Below, in pieces: positions 1 through 7,917 of a DNA stretch of 23,616 nucleotides. This DNA comes from an uncultured Emticicia sp. (GTDB lineage: Bacteria > Bacteroidota > Bacteroidia > Cytophagales > Spirosomataceae): NCBI RefSeq assembly GCF_937903345.1, contig NZ_CALCZQ010000013.1:1-23616 (forward strand), written 5' to 3'. Numbering within the stretch: the first letter of the stretch is position 1; every line of letters begins with the position of its first letter. Below the pieces are notes generated by a model, which saw nothing but the letters and a program-made list of their open reading frames with translations, did no database searches and had not been told where the DNA came from. The position numbers were made by a program, and so were the translations under genes.

Positions 1-731
1 AATACCAAAATATATAATTTAGTATTATAGAAACATAAGTCATAAAACATTGATTTCCAGACTATTACAACATACAATTTTAAGAAAATAATTCATAATA
101 CCAATAATACCAAAATATAGCAGTATTTGATTAGGGTTGAATGGGAAAAAATCGGCTGGACTCGAAATTTAAAATACTACAATAATTAGTGCAACAACTA
201 ATTCTATATTGTCCCAGCTCCCTGCTGTTCTACTTTATGGTGTAAGGAATGTCTTTAGTGTTTTTTTATAAGGAACTGTACATAAAAGCATGCTAAAATC
301 TAAGCTACAATGCAGGCTCCCGAAAGGCTGATAATCTTGATATAATACAATTATACCAAAAAAGAAAAATCCACAACCATAGCATTAAAAATAGGCAATT
401 GTTGGGAAGTGCTAATTTGGTAATGATATGGTTAAAAAATATATTTTGATTCATAAATTAATTTCCAATGGATTGTGCACTCAAACTATAAATAATCTCT
501 ACGAGAGATATAATTAACTGTCTTTACCTCAATGAAAGACCTAAAAAATGCCAAAATGAATTTTTTAATGATTAAAGCTCCCATAGTCAAGAAAAAAAGC
601 CTTTTATTCTAGGTGCTTATCAGTTTATCAAATTGAGACTTTATGATTACACTCATACACGAGAAGTTTACGCTGCTTTCTTGTGGTTGCGTTGTATTAT
701 TCTTACTTTTAAACTTTTAAAGCTTGTGACT
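1..731. other. AT-rich stretch without a recognisable gene
   Basis: No convincing coding frame or RNA gene is visible on either strand. A 14-base sequence at 1-14 recurs at 106-119, and the region is otherwise plain AT-rich DNA. It may hold decayed genes, but I could not recover a protein from it. Confidence 0.5.
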
Positions 732-935
732 ATGAACAGAGACATCTTCCAGCTAATCAAGATTAAACCTTTCACACAGTTGTTAGGAATTTCGCCAGCT
801 CGCTTTACGCAAAAGCTTCACAAGTACGATGTGAGAGATTTGCAACAGGATTTCAACGAGAGTGACAAGGTAAAATTGAAGCGAGGTTTACTGACACTTT
901 CAGAGATGATAAAAGAGGAAGCGAATAAGCTTTAG
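732..935 (+). CDS. small helix-turn-helix-like protein
   Basis: The frame is open from 633, but the ATG at 732 is preferred. It gives a compact, charged 67-residue protein, while the upstream extension is rich in Leu/Val/Cys and unlike the rest. The segment FTQLLGISPARFTQKLHKYD (residues 13-32) looks like a helix-turn-helix: a helix, a turn at GIS, then a recognition-type helix. The C-terminal part is a Lys/Glu-rich helix. The shape resembles small Cro-like or phage-type regulators found in Bacteroidota, but I do not recognise a named family. It stands alone; the next gene starts about 350 bases downstream behind an intergenic hairpin. Function as a DNA-binding regulator is inferred only from the motif shape. 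Confidence 0.55.
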   Translation: MNRDIFQLIKIKPFTQLLGISPARFTQKLHKYDVRDLQQDFNESDKVKLKRGLLTLSEMIKEEANKL

Positions 936-1025
936 ACACCGTAACCGAAGATTATTTGGTAGTAAAACTATATGTTTTTGAAATATACTTTTCTGTGCAA
1001 TTTTTACAATGAAGGTTTTTTGATA

Positions 1026-1115
1026 AGCACATTTGATTTTGCCCCGACACACAAAGCCCATGCTTCGCAAAACCAAAAGAGCCGTTTTTAGACAACGCAC
1101 CAACAATTATTACGA
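1026..1115 (+). repeat. attC-like intergenic element S1
   Basis: This stretch closely parallels the one at 5032-5122. Both contain, in order, GCACATTTG, (A)CACACAAA, CCCA, GCTT-GCAAA, AGAGCC, a T-run, CAACGC and a final TTACG. The arms around TTTG and GCAAA can pair imperfectly. It lies upstream of the parB-like gene. The similarity to the other intergenic sites is visible by eye; the cassette-recombination role is inference. Confidence 0.4.
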
Positions 1116-1257
1116 TATTAACACACTTAAAAATATGAGAAATTAATCTATGGCCTTTAACGAAAATACAAGAGTAAAAATCCCTGCTATTCTGCATCTG
1201 TGCAGACTGATTCAGAAGCAGCAGTTTCGTACAAAAATTTAGGAGAAGAGTATTTAT

Positions 1258-1265
1258 TATCTTTG
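1258..1265 (+). promoter_or_regulatory. putative -7 box TATCTTTG of the parB-like gene
   Basis: The sequence matches the Bacteroidota -7 consensus TAnnTTTG exactly and lies 23 bases before the ATG at 1289, leaving a short leader. I could not assign a good -33 box. Confidence 0.45.
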
Positions 1266-1288
1266 GACAAACATAACTAACATAAAAA

Positions 1289-2386
1289 ATGGCAAAGAAA
1301 TCTTTAGCTGAAAAATTGGCAGAAAATAGTAAATCTGTTGTAAATACTATTAAAACTAATACTATTGGAGGTTTTAGTACTACTGAAAATATTAAGAAAA
1401 ATATAGTAATATTAGATGAATTGCAAAACTTAATTCCTCCTTTATTGGATTCCGAGTTTGCAGCATTACGAGATAATCTTCAAAAACACGGCTGTAAAGA
1501 CCCGCTGAAAGTATGGCAAACAACCAATGGTGTTCTAAACAGAGAAGTAGATGCAGATGACCAAGAAACGGTCTATGTATTGATAGATGGACATAACCGT
1601 TTTCGATTATGTAATGAACTCCAAATCCCTTTTAATATCCAAGTTGATAATTTTGAATCAATGAAAGATGTTCGGGATTTTATGATTGACTTTCAGTTAA
1701 GTCGCCGTAACATTACATCACAGCAAGCATCTTATTTGCGAGGATTGAGATATAATAATGAGAAAAAAATTGCTTCTGATAATCTATCAGTATCGAAAGA
1801 AGCTGAAATTTCTGAAGAATCTAATCCAATTTTCCCGAATGGACAAAATGTCCATTCGACAGACAAGCCTAAAAAGACTACTTTGATTAAGGAAAACTTA
1901 ATAGAAATTTCTGAACAAACTAGTCCAATTCTCCCGAATGGGCAAAATGTCCATTCGACAGATAAGCCTAAAAAAACTACCGCCCAAGAGCTTGGTGAAT
2001 ACTATAATGTTGATGAAAAAACTATCAGACGTGATGCAGATTTTGCTCGTGGTCTTGATAAATTAGACCCGAAAATTCGTAAGGAGGTTCTGGCAGGAAA
2101 GAAAAAGGTTGAAAAAGCTAAAATTCAAAAAATAGGAACTGCACAGGAAGTAACAGAAGTCATTACCTCTTTAGATGAAGTAGATGATATTTACAAAAAA
2201 ATCACTTCAAAAACCAATGAAAGTGAGCCTGTAATTACTGAAGTAGAGTTGATGAATGACGAATTGATTCGTGAAAGGTTTTTGAATCTTACTGAAAAAA
2301 TTAATTCTGCTTATGAATCAAAATCTGCCAAAGAAATAGATTCTTTGAAAATCGCCTTCAATAAGTTTTTAGAAATTCTTAATTGA
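1289..2386 (+). CDS. ParB-like nuclease/partition-domain protein with central HTH
   Basis: This is a 365-residue protein. Residues about 38-140 form a ParB/Spo0J-type N-terminal domain with the family's DGHNR signature at 100-104 (equivalent of the GERR-type box) and the following Q-x-SRRNIT segment. Residues 231-251 (TAQELGEYYNVDEKTIRRDA) are a clear helix-turn-helix. The C-terminus is a charged helical region. There is no ParA, SMC or other partition gene nearby, so a regulatory or cassette-borne role is more likely than chromosome segregation. A 33-codon unit is duplicated in tandem at about residues 173-230, and each copy ends in the same NGQNVHSTDKPKKTT string encoded by a DNA palindrome. 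Start: first ATG, with a TATCTTTG box just upstream. The fold call is firm; the biological role is unknown. Confidence 0.85.
   Translation: MAKKSLAEKLAENSKSVVNTIKTNTIGGFSTTENIKKNIVILDELQNLIPPLLDSEFAALRDNLQKHGCKDPLKVWQTTNGVLNREVDADDQETVYVLIDGHNRFRLCNELQIPFNIQVDNFESMKDVRDFMIDFQLSRRNITSQQASYLRGLRYNNEKKIASDNLSVSKEAEISEESNPIFPNGQNVHSTDKPKKTTLIKENLIEISEQTSPILPNGQNVHSTDKPKKTTAQELGEYYNVDEKTIRRDADFARGLDKLDPKIRKEVLAGKKKVEKAKIQKIGTAQEVTEVITSLDEVDDIYKKITSKTNESEPVITEVELMNDELIRERFLNLTEKINSAYESKSAKEIDSLKIAFNKFLEILN
1836..1858 (+). repeat. in-frame palindrome 1 in the parB-like gene
   Basis: Ten-base arms CGAATGGACA and TGTCCATTCG are perfectly complementary around AAA. The palindrome is translated (part of PNGQNVHS) and begins a 99-bp offset repeat, with its sister at 1935-1957. 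Confidence 0.85.
1935..1957 (+). repeat. in-frame palindrome 2 in the parB-like gene
   Basis: This is the second copy, exactly 99 bp (33 codons) after the first. One arm base differs (CGAATGGGCA against TGTCCATTCG), which gives a G-U wobble if folded as RNA, so the hairpin remains possible. Confidence 0.8.
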
Positions 2387-2417
2387 AAGAATGACTAGTT
2401 TAAGTTATAAAAAGTAC

Positions 2418-2450
2418 CAAAGAAGGCTCGATTTCGTCGAGCCTTCTTTG
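2418..2450 (+). terminator. 14-bp perfect stem terminator-like hairpin after the parB-like gene
   Basis: Arms 2418-2431 and 2437-2450 are perfectly complementary around the loop TTTCG. They end in CTTTG rather than a long T-run, but an A-rich and a T-rich flank are built into the stem, so it could work in both directions. It is the left end of the repeat that runs to 2588, and a close relative lies at 18248-18280. Confidence 0.7.
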
Positions 2451-2541
2451 AGTAAAGAAACGGCTATTTTGTTAATACGAGTTTGTAACTACCGTATGAT
2501 AAATATATTTGTAGTTAGAATAAATAGTTGCGTCTATTTCT

Positions 2542-2549
2542 TAAATTTG
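2542..2549 (+). promoter_or_regulatory. -7 box TAAATTTG in repeat copy 1
   Basis: It matches TAnnTTTG and is conserved in position in all four copies of the repeat. Transcription would start near 2556, so the RNA would begin with the ACGCAAC/GTTGCGT hairpin and read into the hydrolase gene. Confidence 0.5.
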
Positions 2550-2647
2550 GAGATTATACGCAACGGTTGCGTATATATACTCGTTAGCAGATATTTGTTC
2601 GACACCTTCACATAATTGAAACATAAAAACTTAACAAAATAAAAACA

Positions 2648-3676
2648 ATGAAAAAGACATTTCTACTTATTTTAATCGCAATCAGCTTTTTTGCTTGTAA
2701 CCAACCCTCAAAATACCCAGTCAATTCGGGTGACATAAACACATTGGATACGACCTATGAAATAAAGACTGGTGGTTCTAAGATGATACAGATTGACGGG
2801 AAGTACAACGTTTGGACAAAAAAAATTGGTGATGGGAAAATAAAAGTCCTGCTTTTGCACGGTGGACCAGGATTTACACATGACTATTTTGAATGTTTTG
2901 AAGACTTTTTACCTAAAGAGGGAATTGAGTTTTATTACTACGACCAATTAGGGGTTGGCAATTCAGATATACCAACAGACACATCACTTTGGAATATTCC
3001 TCGTTATGTAGAAGAAGTAGAACAAGTAAGGAAAGGACTGGGATTGGAAAATTTCTATTTGTTGGGACATTCATGGGGAAGTATGTTGGCAATGGAATAT
3101 TTACAGAAATACCAAAGCAATGTAAAAGCTGCTATATTATCTAATATGACTGCTGGTATTAAGAGTTATGTTAGCTACAGTAATAAACAAAAAAATGAGT
3201 TTCTTACAAAAGAGGAATTGGCAACCTTTGACTCATTAGATAAACGTAAACTTTATGACTCACCCGAATACCAAAACTTATTGATGAATAAACTTTATAC
3301 TAGTAATATTTGCCGGATGCAAGTTGAAAATTGGCCAGAACCATTAATGAGAGCATTTAAAAAAGCTAATCATTCAATTTATGTTCAAATGCAAGGTGTG
3401 GATGAGTTTCATGTTACTGGAAATTTTAAAGATTGGGAAATGTGGGACAGGCTTCCAAATATCAAAGTACCAACACTTGTGATTGGTGGTATTTATGACG
3501 AGATGAATCCAGAAGACATGAAAAGAGAGGGTCAACTCATTCCAAACAGCCGTACGTACCTTTGTCCAAACGGAAGTCATTTAAGCATGTATGACGACCA
3601 GCAAAACTATTTTACAAACTTGGTTTCGTTTTTAAAGGACGTTGAAAATAATAAGTTCGTTGCTGATAAAAAGTAA
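2648..3676 (+). CDS. lipoprotein-type alpha/beta hydrolase, proline iminopeptidase-like (S33)
   Basis: A 342-residue alpha/beta hydrolase of the proline iminopeptidase/prolyl aminopeptidase type. HGGPG at 71-75 forms the oxyanion region. The nucleophile elbow GHSWG at 140-144 gives Ser142, Asp284 lies in GGIYDEMNP, and His311 lies in GSHLSMYDD, so the catalytic triad is complete. The N-terminus is a lipoprotein signal with cysteine at 17 (ISFFAC), so the enzyme is probably membrane-anchored and periplasmic or surface-exposed. Family members remove N-terminal proline from peptides; other ester or amide substrates are possible. The gene stands alone between repeat copy 1 (its likely promoter) and an attC-like element, and shows no functional link to the neighbouring genes. 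Confidence 0.88.
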   Translation: MKKTFLLILIAISFFACNQPSKYPVNSGDINTLDTTYEIKTGGSKMIQIDGKYNVWTKKIGDGKIKVLLLHGGPGFTHDYFECFEDFLPKEGIEFYYYDQLGVGNSDIPTDTSLWNIPRYVEEVEQVRKGLGLENFYLLGHSWGSMLAMEYLQKYQSNVKAAILSNMTAGIKSYVSYSNKQKNEFLTKEELATFDSLDKRKLYDSPEYQNLLMNKLYTSNICRMQVENWPEPLMRAFKKANHSIYVQMQGVDEFHVTGNFKDWEMWDRLPNIKVPTLVIGGIYDEMNPEDMKREGQLIPNSRTYLCPNGSHLSMYDDQQNYFTNLVSFLKDVENNKFVADKK

Positions 3677-3694
3677 GCATACTAATGCGGACAT

Positions 3695-3906
3695 ATAAAA
3701 ACAGCCGCTAATAAAAGTATTTGCAAAAGCAGGGCTGGACAATGTAACATCAGCTATGTGCAAGCATCAGCAGCGGTTCGGGCTCGACATTCAATTTTAA
3801 GCTTTAGTTCATAACTTCAACATCATATTTTCAATTAGGCATTTGTACCGGGCTGGACGTTCAATTAATTCCCCACCTTCGCAAATACTCCTAACGTTAG
3901 CGGTCA
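3695..3906 (+). repeat. attC-like intergenic element S2 with large imperfect hairpin
   Basis: The left segment GCCGCTAATAAAAGTATTTG (then CAAAAG) faces the right segment CTTCGCAAATACT...GTTAGCGG. AGTATTTGC pairs with GCAAATACT perfectly, and CCGCTAAT pairs with GTTAGCGG except for one base. The middle holds three GGGCT(G/C)GAC strings (about 3733, 3780, 3850). The element ends in AACGTTAGCGG about 50 bases before the next ATG. The paired outer arms and variable centre recall attC sites. Confidence 0.55.
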
Positions 3907-3959
3907 TTGTAACGAACCACTCAAACAGAATATAAAGACTAAAAAAAGAAAAATACGTA

Positions 3960-4865
3960 ATGAGAAAAATAATAGTTGTAGCAGGTGCGACAGGAAATTT
4001 AGGCGGTAAAATTGTAAAGGCATTATTAGCCTTAGATGTCGAAGTGAGAGCAATCGTACGTTTAGAAACCGACATTAAAAAAATAAAAAACTTAGAACAA
4101 AAAGGTGTCAAAGTCTTTCAAGTGGACACAAGCAATAGATCAGAAATTTCAAAACATTGTATAGGAGCACATTGTCTCGTATCAGCGTTGGCGGGTTTAA
4201 GAGAAACGGTAATTGACACTCAAAAAATATTTTTAGACGCTGCTGTTCAAGCAAATGTTCCAAGATTTATTCCAAGCGACTATTCAAGTGATTTTACAAA
4301 CTTAATAGAAGGACAAAATCGAAATTTAGATTTCAGGAGAAAGTTTCACGAGTATCTTGACAAAGCACCTATCAAAGCTACAACTATATTCAATGGTCCT
4401 TTTATGGATTTATTAACGACAGATATGCCTTTAATACTTTTCAAACAAAAATGGATTTTATGTTGGGGTAATGCAAATCAAATTTTAGAATTTACAACTA
4501 CTGACAATGTTGCTGAATTTACAGCTGCTGTTGCCGTTGACGATAGTACACCGAGATATTTAAGAATTGCTGGGGATAAACTAACGTGCAACGACTTCGT
4601 AAAATTGCTTTCAGAAATTACAAATAAACAATACAAAATATTCAGACCAGGAGGCATTGGGCTTTTAAATTTTCTTATCAAGGTAACAAGATTTTTTTCA
4701 CCTTCAGAAAATGAACTTTACCCAGCTTGGCAAGGAATGCAATATATGAGAGACCTAATGGAAGGACGAATTATTTTTCAAAAATATGATAACGACAGAT
4801 ATGAATATATCAAGTGGACTTCTGTAAAAGAATTTTTGGTTAACGAAAAAGTAGATCTTAAATAA
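3960..4865 (+). CDS. NmrA/isoflavone-reductase-like NAD(P)-binding protein
   Basis: A 301-residue protein with an N-terminal Rossmann fold: MRKIIVVAGATGNLGG contains the GxxGxxG dinucleotide motif at residues 9-15. VPRFIPSDYSSDF (about 109-121) matches the conserved 'RFIPS' segment of the NmrA/isoflavone reductase group of atypical short-chain dehydrogenases. Members are NAD(P)H-dependent reductases or redox-sensing regulators; the substrate cannot be told from sequence. There is no signal peptide, so it is cytoplasmic. It is a single gene, flanked upstream by the CGTTAG-ending element and downstream by another intergenic element, and it looks like one cassette. It is unrelated in function to the hydrolase before it. 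Confidence 0.82.
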   Translation: MRKIIVVAGATGNLGGKIVKALLALDVEVRAIVRLETDIKKIKNLEQKGVKVFQVDTSNRSEISKHCIGAHCLVSALAGLRETVIDTQKIFLDAAVQANVPRFIPSDYSSDFTNLIEGQNRNLDFRRKFHEYLDKAPIKATTIFNGPFMDLLTTDMPLILFKQKWILCWGNANQILEFTTTDNVAEFTAAVAVDDSTPRYLRIAGDKLTCNDFVKLLSEITNKQYKIFRPGGIGLLNFLIKVTRFFSPSENELYPAWQGMQYMRDLMEGRIIFQKYDNDRYEYIKWTSVKEFLVNEKVDLK

Positions 4866-5031
4866 ACAACTTGACAAACAGAAGAAAACAACGAACCGCT
4901 TTGGTTCACAGAATCAGCAATAATGGTAAATAACCCGCCTATCGCAAAGCCGCAAAACGCTTTAAACAAGACTAAAAGACAATAGTGCAACAATAAACTA
5001 TAGAAAAACACCCCAAAATGACCACCTCAAA

Positions 5032-5122
5032 TTGGCACATTTGCAAGTCGAATAAACCCAACACACAAACCCAAGCTTGCAAAAGAGCCAATTTTGCCAA
5101 CGCTCCCATAACATTACGTTAC
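5032..5122 (+). repeat. attC-like intergenic element S3
   Basis: Arms 5032-5047 and 5076-5091 pair at 14 of 16 positions (TTGGCNCNTTTGCAAG type). They are followed by CCAACGCTCCCATAACATTACGTTA. Element S1 at 1026-1115 is a clear relative. It ends about 55 bases before the first gene of the restriction-like operon. The surrounding 4866-5175 interval has no gene that I can support. Confidence 0.55.
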
Positions 5123-5130
5123 TAAAATAT

Positions 5131-5138
5131 TATCTTTA
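5131..5138 (+). promoter_or_regulatory. possible -7 box TATCTTTA for the restriction-like operon
   Basis: This is one base away from TAnnTTTG and 37 bases before the ATG at 5176. It is the only good candidate between the intergenic element and the operon. Low certainty. Confidence 0.3.
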
Positions 5139-5175
5139 CCAACTATATTGTTTAGCGAAAAGACTTAAATAGATA

Positions 5176-7917
5176 ATGAACATAGCCCTAATAGAAAATA
5201 ACTTACAACAGCTCGTAAATACTTTCGAAAAAGAGAGTTTCATTTATGATTTATTGTTGGCGTACGGACAACCTAAAGCAACTATAAAACGCATCAAAGA
5301 CGGTGGACTGAACCTTTCTAAAGTTGATGGTGAAATTGCTTGGAAAAAGAAATTATTTTATAAAGCTATTGAAGGCGAAGACTTGCATGAAATCATTGCC
5401 GACCTAACGGCAAATAATAAAGCCTTAAAACACGACCCTCGTTTTGTGGTAGTGACCGATTACAAAAATCTTTTGGCCGTTGATACCAAAACGCAAGACA
5501 CTTTAGATATTGCTATTCTTGAAATAGCAAAACACTTTGATTTCTTTTTGCCGTGGGCAGGCATGGAAAAAGCCCAAGTACAATACGAAAACCCTGCCGA
5601 TGTAAAAGCCGCCGAACGCATGGCAAGGCTCTACGACGAAATAACCAAAGACAACCGTAGCGACGGCTCGGCTGTAGAAAGCAAAGAAGACGTACATAAC
5701 CTCAATGTGTTTCTTTCTCGCTTGTTGTTTTGCTTTTTTGCGGAAGATACAGGTATTTTCGAGAAAGGAATTTTTACGAATAGCATCAGTAGCCATACAC
5801 AAGCTGATGGCAGCGATATGCACACCTATTTGGATAGGTTGTTTGAAGCACTGAATACCTCCGACCAACAGCGGTCAGTGAGCGTAGCCGAACTGCCAGC
5901 CTATTTATTGGTATTTCCCTACGTAAACGGTGGTTTATTCCGAAACCCCACGGAACGCCGCCCGCACCATGCACCGATTTTTAGCCGACGTAGCCGACAA
6001 ATACTGATTGAGTCGGGTGAGCTTGATTGGTCGGCCATTAACCCCGATATTTTTGGCTCTATGATTCAGGCTGTTATTACGCCTGAGCATAGGGGAGGAC
6101 TGGGTATGCACTATACCTCAGTGCCGAATATTATGAAGGTAATTGAGCCACTTTTTCTCGATGAACTCTACCTAGAGTTTGAAACTGCCCAAGGCAACAT
6201 CAAAAAACTCAATGACTTACTGAAACGAATCTGGAATATCAAAATTTTTGACCCTGCCTGCGGTAGTGGTAATTTTCTGATTATTGCGTATAAAGAGCTA
6301 CGTAAACTCGAAATGGCGATTTTTAAGGAAATTGACAAAGTAACCAAAACCTACGGTACCCAATATTCGGGCATACATTTGGGCAATTTTTATGGCATTG
6401 AGCTCGATGATTTTGCCCACGAAGTAGCTATTCTCTCTTTGTGGCTTGCCGAACACCAAATGAATCAATCGTTTTTTAAGGAGTTTGGTCGTACTCGCCC
6501 CGCTTTGCCACTTAAAGAAACGGGTAATATCGTACACGGAAACGCTTGCCGTATGGATTGGGAAAGCGTTTGCCCAAAACTTGACAATGATGAAATTTAT
6601 ATTCTTGGAAATCCGCCGTATTTGGGGAGTAGAAATCAAACAGATTCTCAAAAAGCAGATATGAAGTTTGTTATTGGTAGTAATTATAAAAGTTTAGATT
6701 ATATATCTTGCTGGTTTGTAAAAGGTGCAATTTTTGCAAATAGTGGCAATATCAATTTTGCATTTGTTAGTACAAATTCAATTTGTCAAGGAGAACAAGT
6801 TTCTTTGTTATGGCCTTTAATTTTAAAAAACAACTTAGAAATTACATTTACAGTACAGTCATTTAAGTGGGAAAATAATGCTAAAAGTAATGCAGCAGTA
6901 ATTGTAATAATTGTTGGAGTTGGAAGACGCACCAATAAGATAAAAAAGATTTACAAGGATAATAGATTTATTTATACCTCAGAGATAAATCCATATTTAG
7001 TTTCAGGTCGAACTACCTATATTTCAAGACAATCGAAATCAATTTCTAATTTGCCAAATTTAGTTTATGGTAGTATGCCAAACGATGGAGGAAATTTAAT
7101 TTTGTCATCTGATGAAAGACAAGACTTAATTTTAAATTTTCCTAATTCAGAAAGTTTTATTAAAAGTTTTATTGGGTCACATGATTTTTTAAATGGTGGA
7201 GAAAGATGGTGCTTATATATTAGTGATGAACAGCTCGAATTAGCTATTAAAATACCAATCATTAAGGAAAGATTAGAAAATATTAAACGAATAAGAAGTC
7301 AAAGTACAGAAAAGAGTACCCAAGCCTTAGCAGTAACACCTCATAAATATTATTTTTCTGCACATAAAAATACGGATTCAATTATTATTCCTCGCCATTC
7401 TTCGGAAAGAAGGAACTATATCCCTATTGGCTTTTTGACAGAAAAAAGTATAATCGCAGATTCTGCTCTTGCAGTTTACGATGCACAACCTTGGACTTTT
7501 AGTATATTAACCTCACAAATACATATGGTTTGGGTGTGTGCAGTAGCAGGAAGGTTAAAATCAGATTATCGCTATTCAGGGTCGCTTTGCTACAACACTT
7601 TCCCATTCCCCCCAATTTCCGAGCGACAAAAGCAAGAACTGGAGCAAAGTGTTTACAGGATTTTGGAAGAACGAGAGGCCCACTCCGAAAAGACCCTCGC
7701 CCAACTCTACGACCCCGATAAAATGCCCGAAGGCTTGCGAGAAGCCCACCACCAAAACGATTTGGCCGTTGAGCGATGCTACCGCTCCAAACCCTTTGAA
7801 AGCGATGAAGAACGCCTCGAATATTTGTTTAAACTCTACGAACTTATGATTGCCGAAGAGAAAACACGAGGAACGTTGTTTGAAATGGAAAAGAAAGAAA
7901 AGAAGAAAAAGAAATGA
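5176..7917 (+). CDS. MmeI-like class I SAM-dependent DNA methyltransferase
   Basis: A 913-residue protein built like the methyltransferase part of MmeI/type IIL enzymes. An N-terminal domain (1-160) precedes a helical spacer, HYTS at 312-315, SAM-binding motif I FDPACGSG at 358-365 and catalytic motif IV NPPY at 479-482 (N6-adenine type). A target-recognition region follows (about 490-810), then the family's C-terminal FPFPP and helical tail. I do not see a clear D...ExK nuclease motif in the N-terminal domain (VVVTDYKNLLAVDTKT is the nearest stretch), so it may modify but not cut. Its stop overlaps the next start by 4 bp (ATGA), which points to an operon. The central part from about 6600 to 7590 is much more AT-rich than both ends, suggesting exchange of the recognition domain. 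Confidence 0.88.
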   Translation: MNIALIENNLQQLVNTFEKESFIYDLLLAYGQPKATIKRIKDGGLNLSKVDGEIAWKKKLFYKAIEGEDLHEIIADLTANNKALKHDPRFVVVTDYKNLLAVDTKTQDTLDIAILEIAKHFDFFLPWAGMEKAQVQYENPADVKAAERMARLYDEITKDNRSDGSAVESKEDVHNLNVFLSRLLFCFFAEDTGIFEKGIFTNSISSHTQADGSDMHTYLDRLFEALNTSDQQRSVSVAELPAYLLVFPYVNGGLFRNPTERRPHHAPIFSRRSRQILIESGELDWSAINPDIFGSMIQAVITPEHRGGLGMHYTSVPNIMKVIEPLFLDELYLEFETAQGNIKKLNDLLKRIWNIKIFDPACGSGNFLIIAYKELRKLEMAIFKEIDKVTKTYGTQYSGIHLGNFYGIELDDFAHEVAILSLWLAEHQMNQSFFKEFGRTRPALPLKETGNIVHGNACRMDWESVCPKLDNDEIYILGNPPYLGSRNQTDSQKADMKFVIGSNYKSLDYISCWFVKGAIFANSGNINFAFVSTNSICQGEQVSLLWPLILKNNLEITFTVQSFKWENNAKSNAAVIVIIVGVGRRTNKIKKIYKDNRFIYTSEINPYLVSGRTTYISRQSKSISNLPNLVYGSMPNDGGNLILSSDERQDLILNFPNSESFIKSFIGSHDFLNGGERWCLYISDEQLELAIKIPIIKERLENIKRIRSQSTEKSTQALAVTPHKYYFSAHKNTDSIIIPRHSSERRNYIPIGFLTEKSIIADSALAVYDAQPWTFSILTSQIHMVWVCAVAGRLKSDYRYSGSLCYNTFPFPPISERQKQELEQSVYRILEEREAHSEKTLAQLYDPDKMPEGLREAHHQNDLAVERCYRSKPFESDEERLEYLFKLYELMIAEEKTRGTLFEMEKKEKKKKK

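Larger units (their letters stand above)
2418..2588 (+). repeat. terminator-promoter repeat, copy 1
   Basis: Order of parts: hairpin (2418-2450), AGTAAAGAAA, CCGTATGATAAATAT, TTGCGTCTATT, -7 box TAAATTTG (2542-2549), GGAGATTA, palindrome ACGCAAC-G-GTTGCGT (2558-2572), TATATATACTCGTTAG (end 2588). The same parts in the same order occur at 18248-18416, and a shorter version at 13861-13985. It sits exactly between two unrelated genes and leads into the hydrolase gene at 2648. Confidence 0.8.

Noticed and set aside
1..120. Short direct repeat AATACCAAAATATA at 1 and 106
   Set aside because: It is only 14 AT-rich bases, likely by chance in this composition; no structure around it.
900..1197. Two overlapping minus-strand open frames
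   Set aside because: They cover an intergenic hairpin element in two different frames; composition is Cys/Phe/Lys-rich without any motif.
1289..2386. ParB-like gene as evidence of a plasmid or partition locus
   Set aside because: There is no ParA, no replication gene and no array of parS-like sites outside the gene itself; solitary ParB-domain proteins are common on mobile islands.
2391..2615. Open frame of 74 codons after the parB-like gene
   Set aside because: It consists almost wholly of repeat copy 1 (hairpin, promoter box, palindrome), and its translation is not protein-like.
5503..5974. Minus-strand frames opposite the methyltransferase gene
   Set aside because: They are shadows of a gene with clear methyltransferase motifs on the plus strand.
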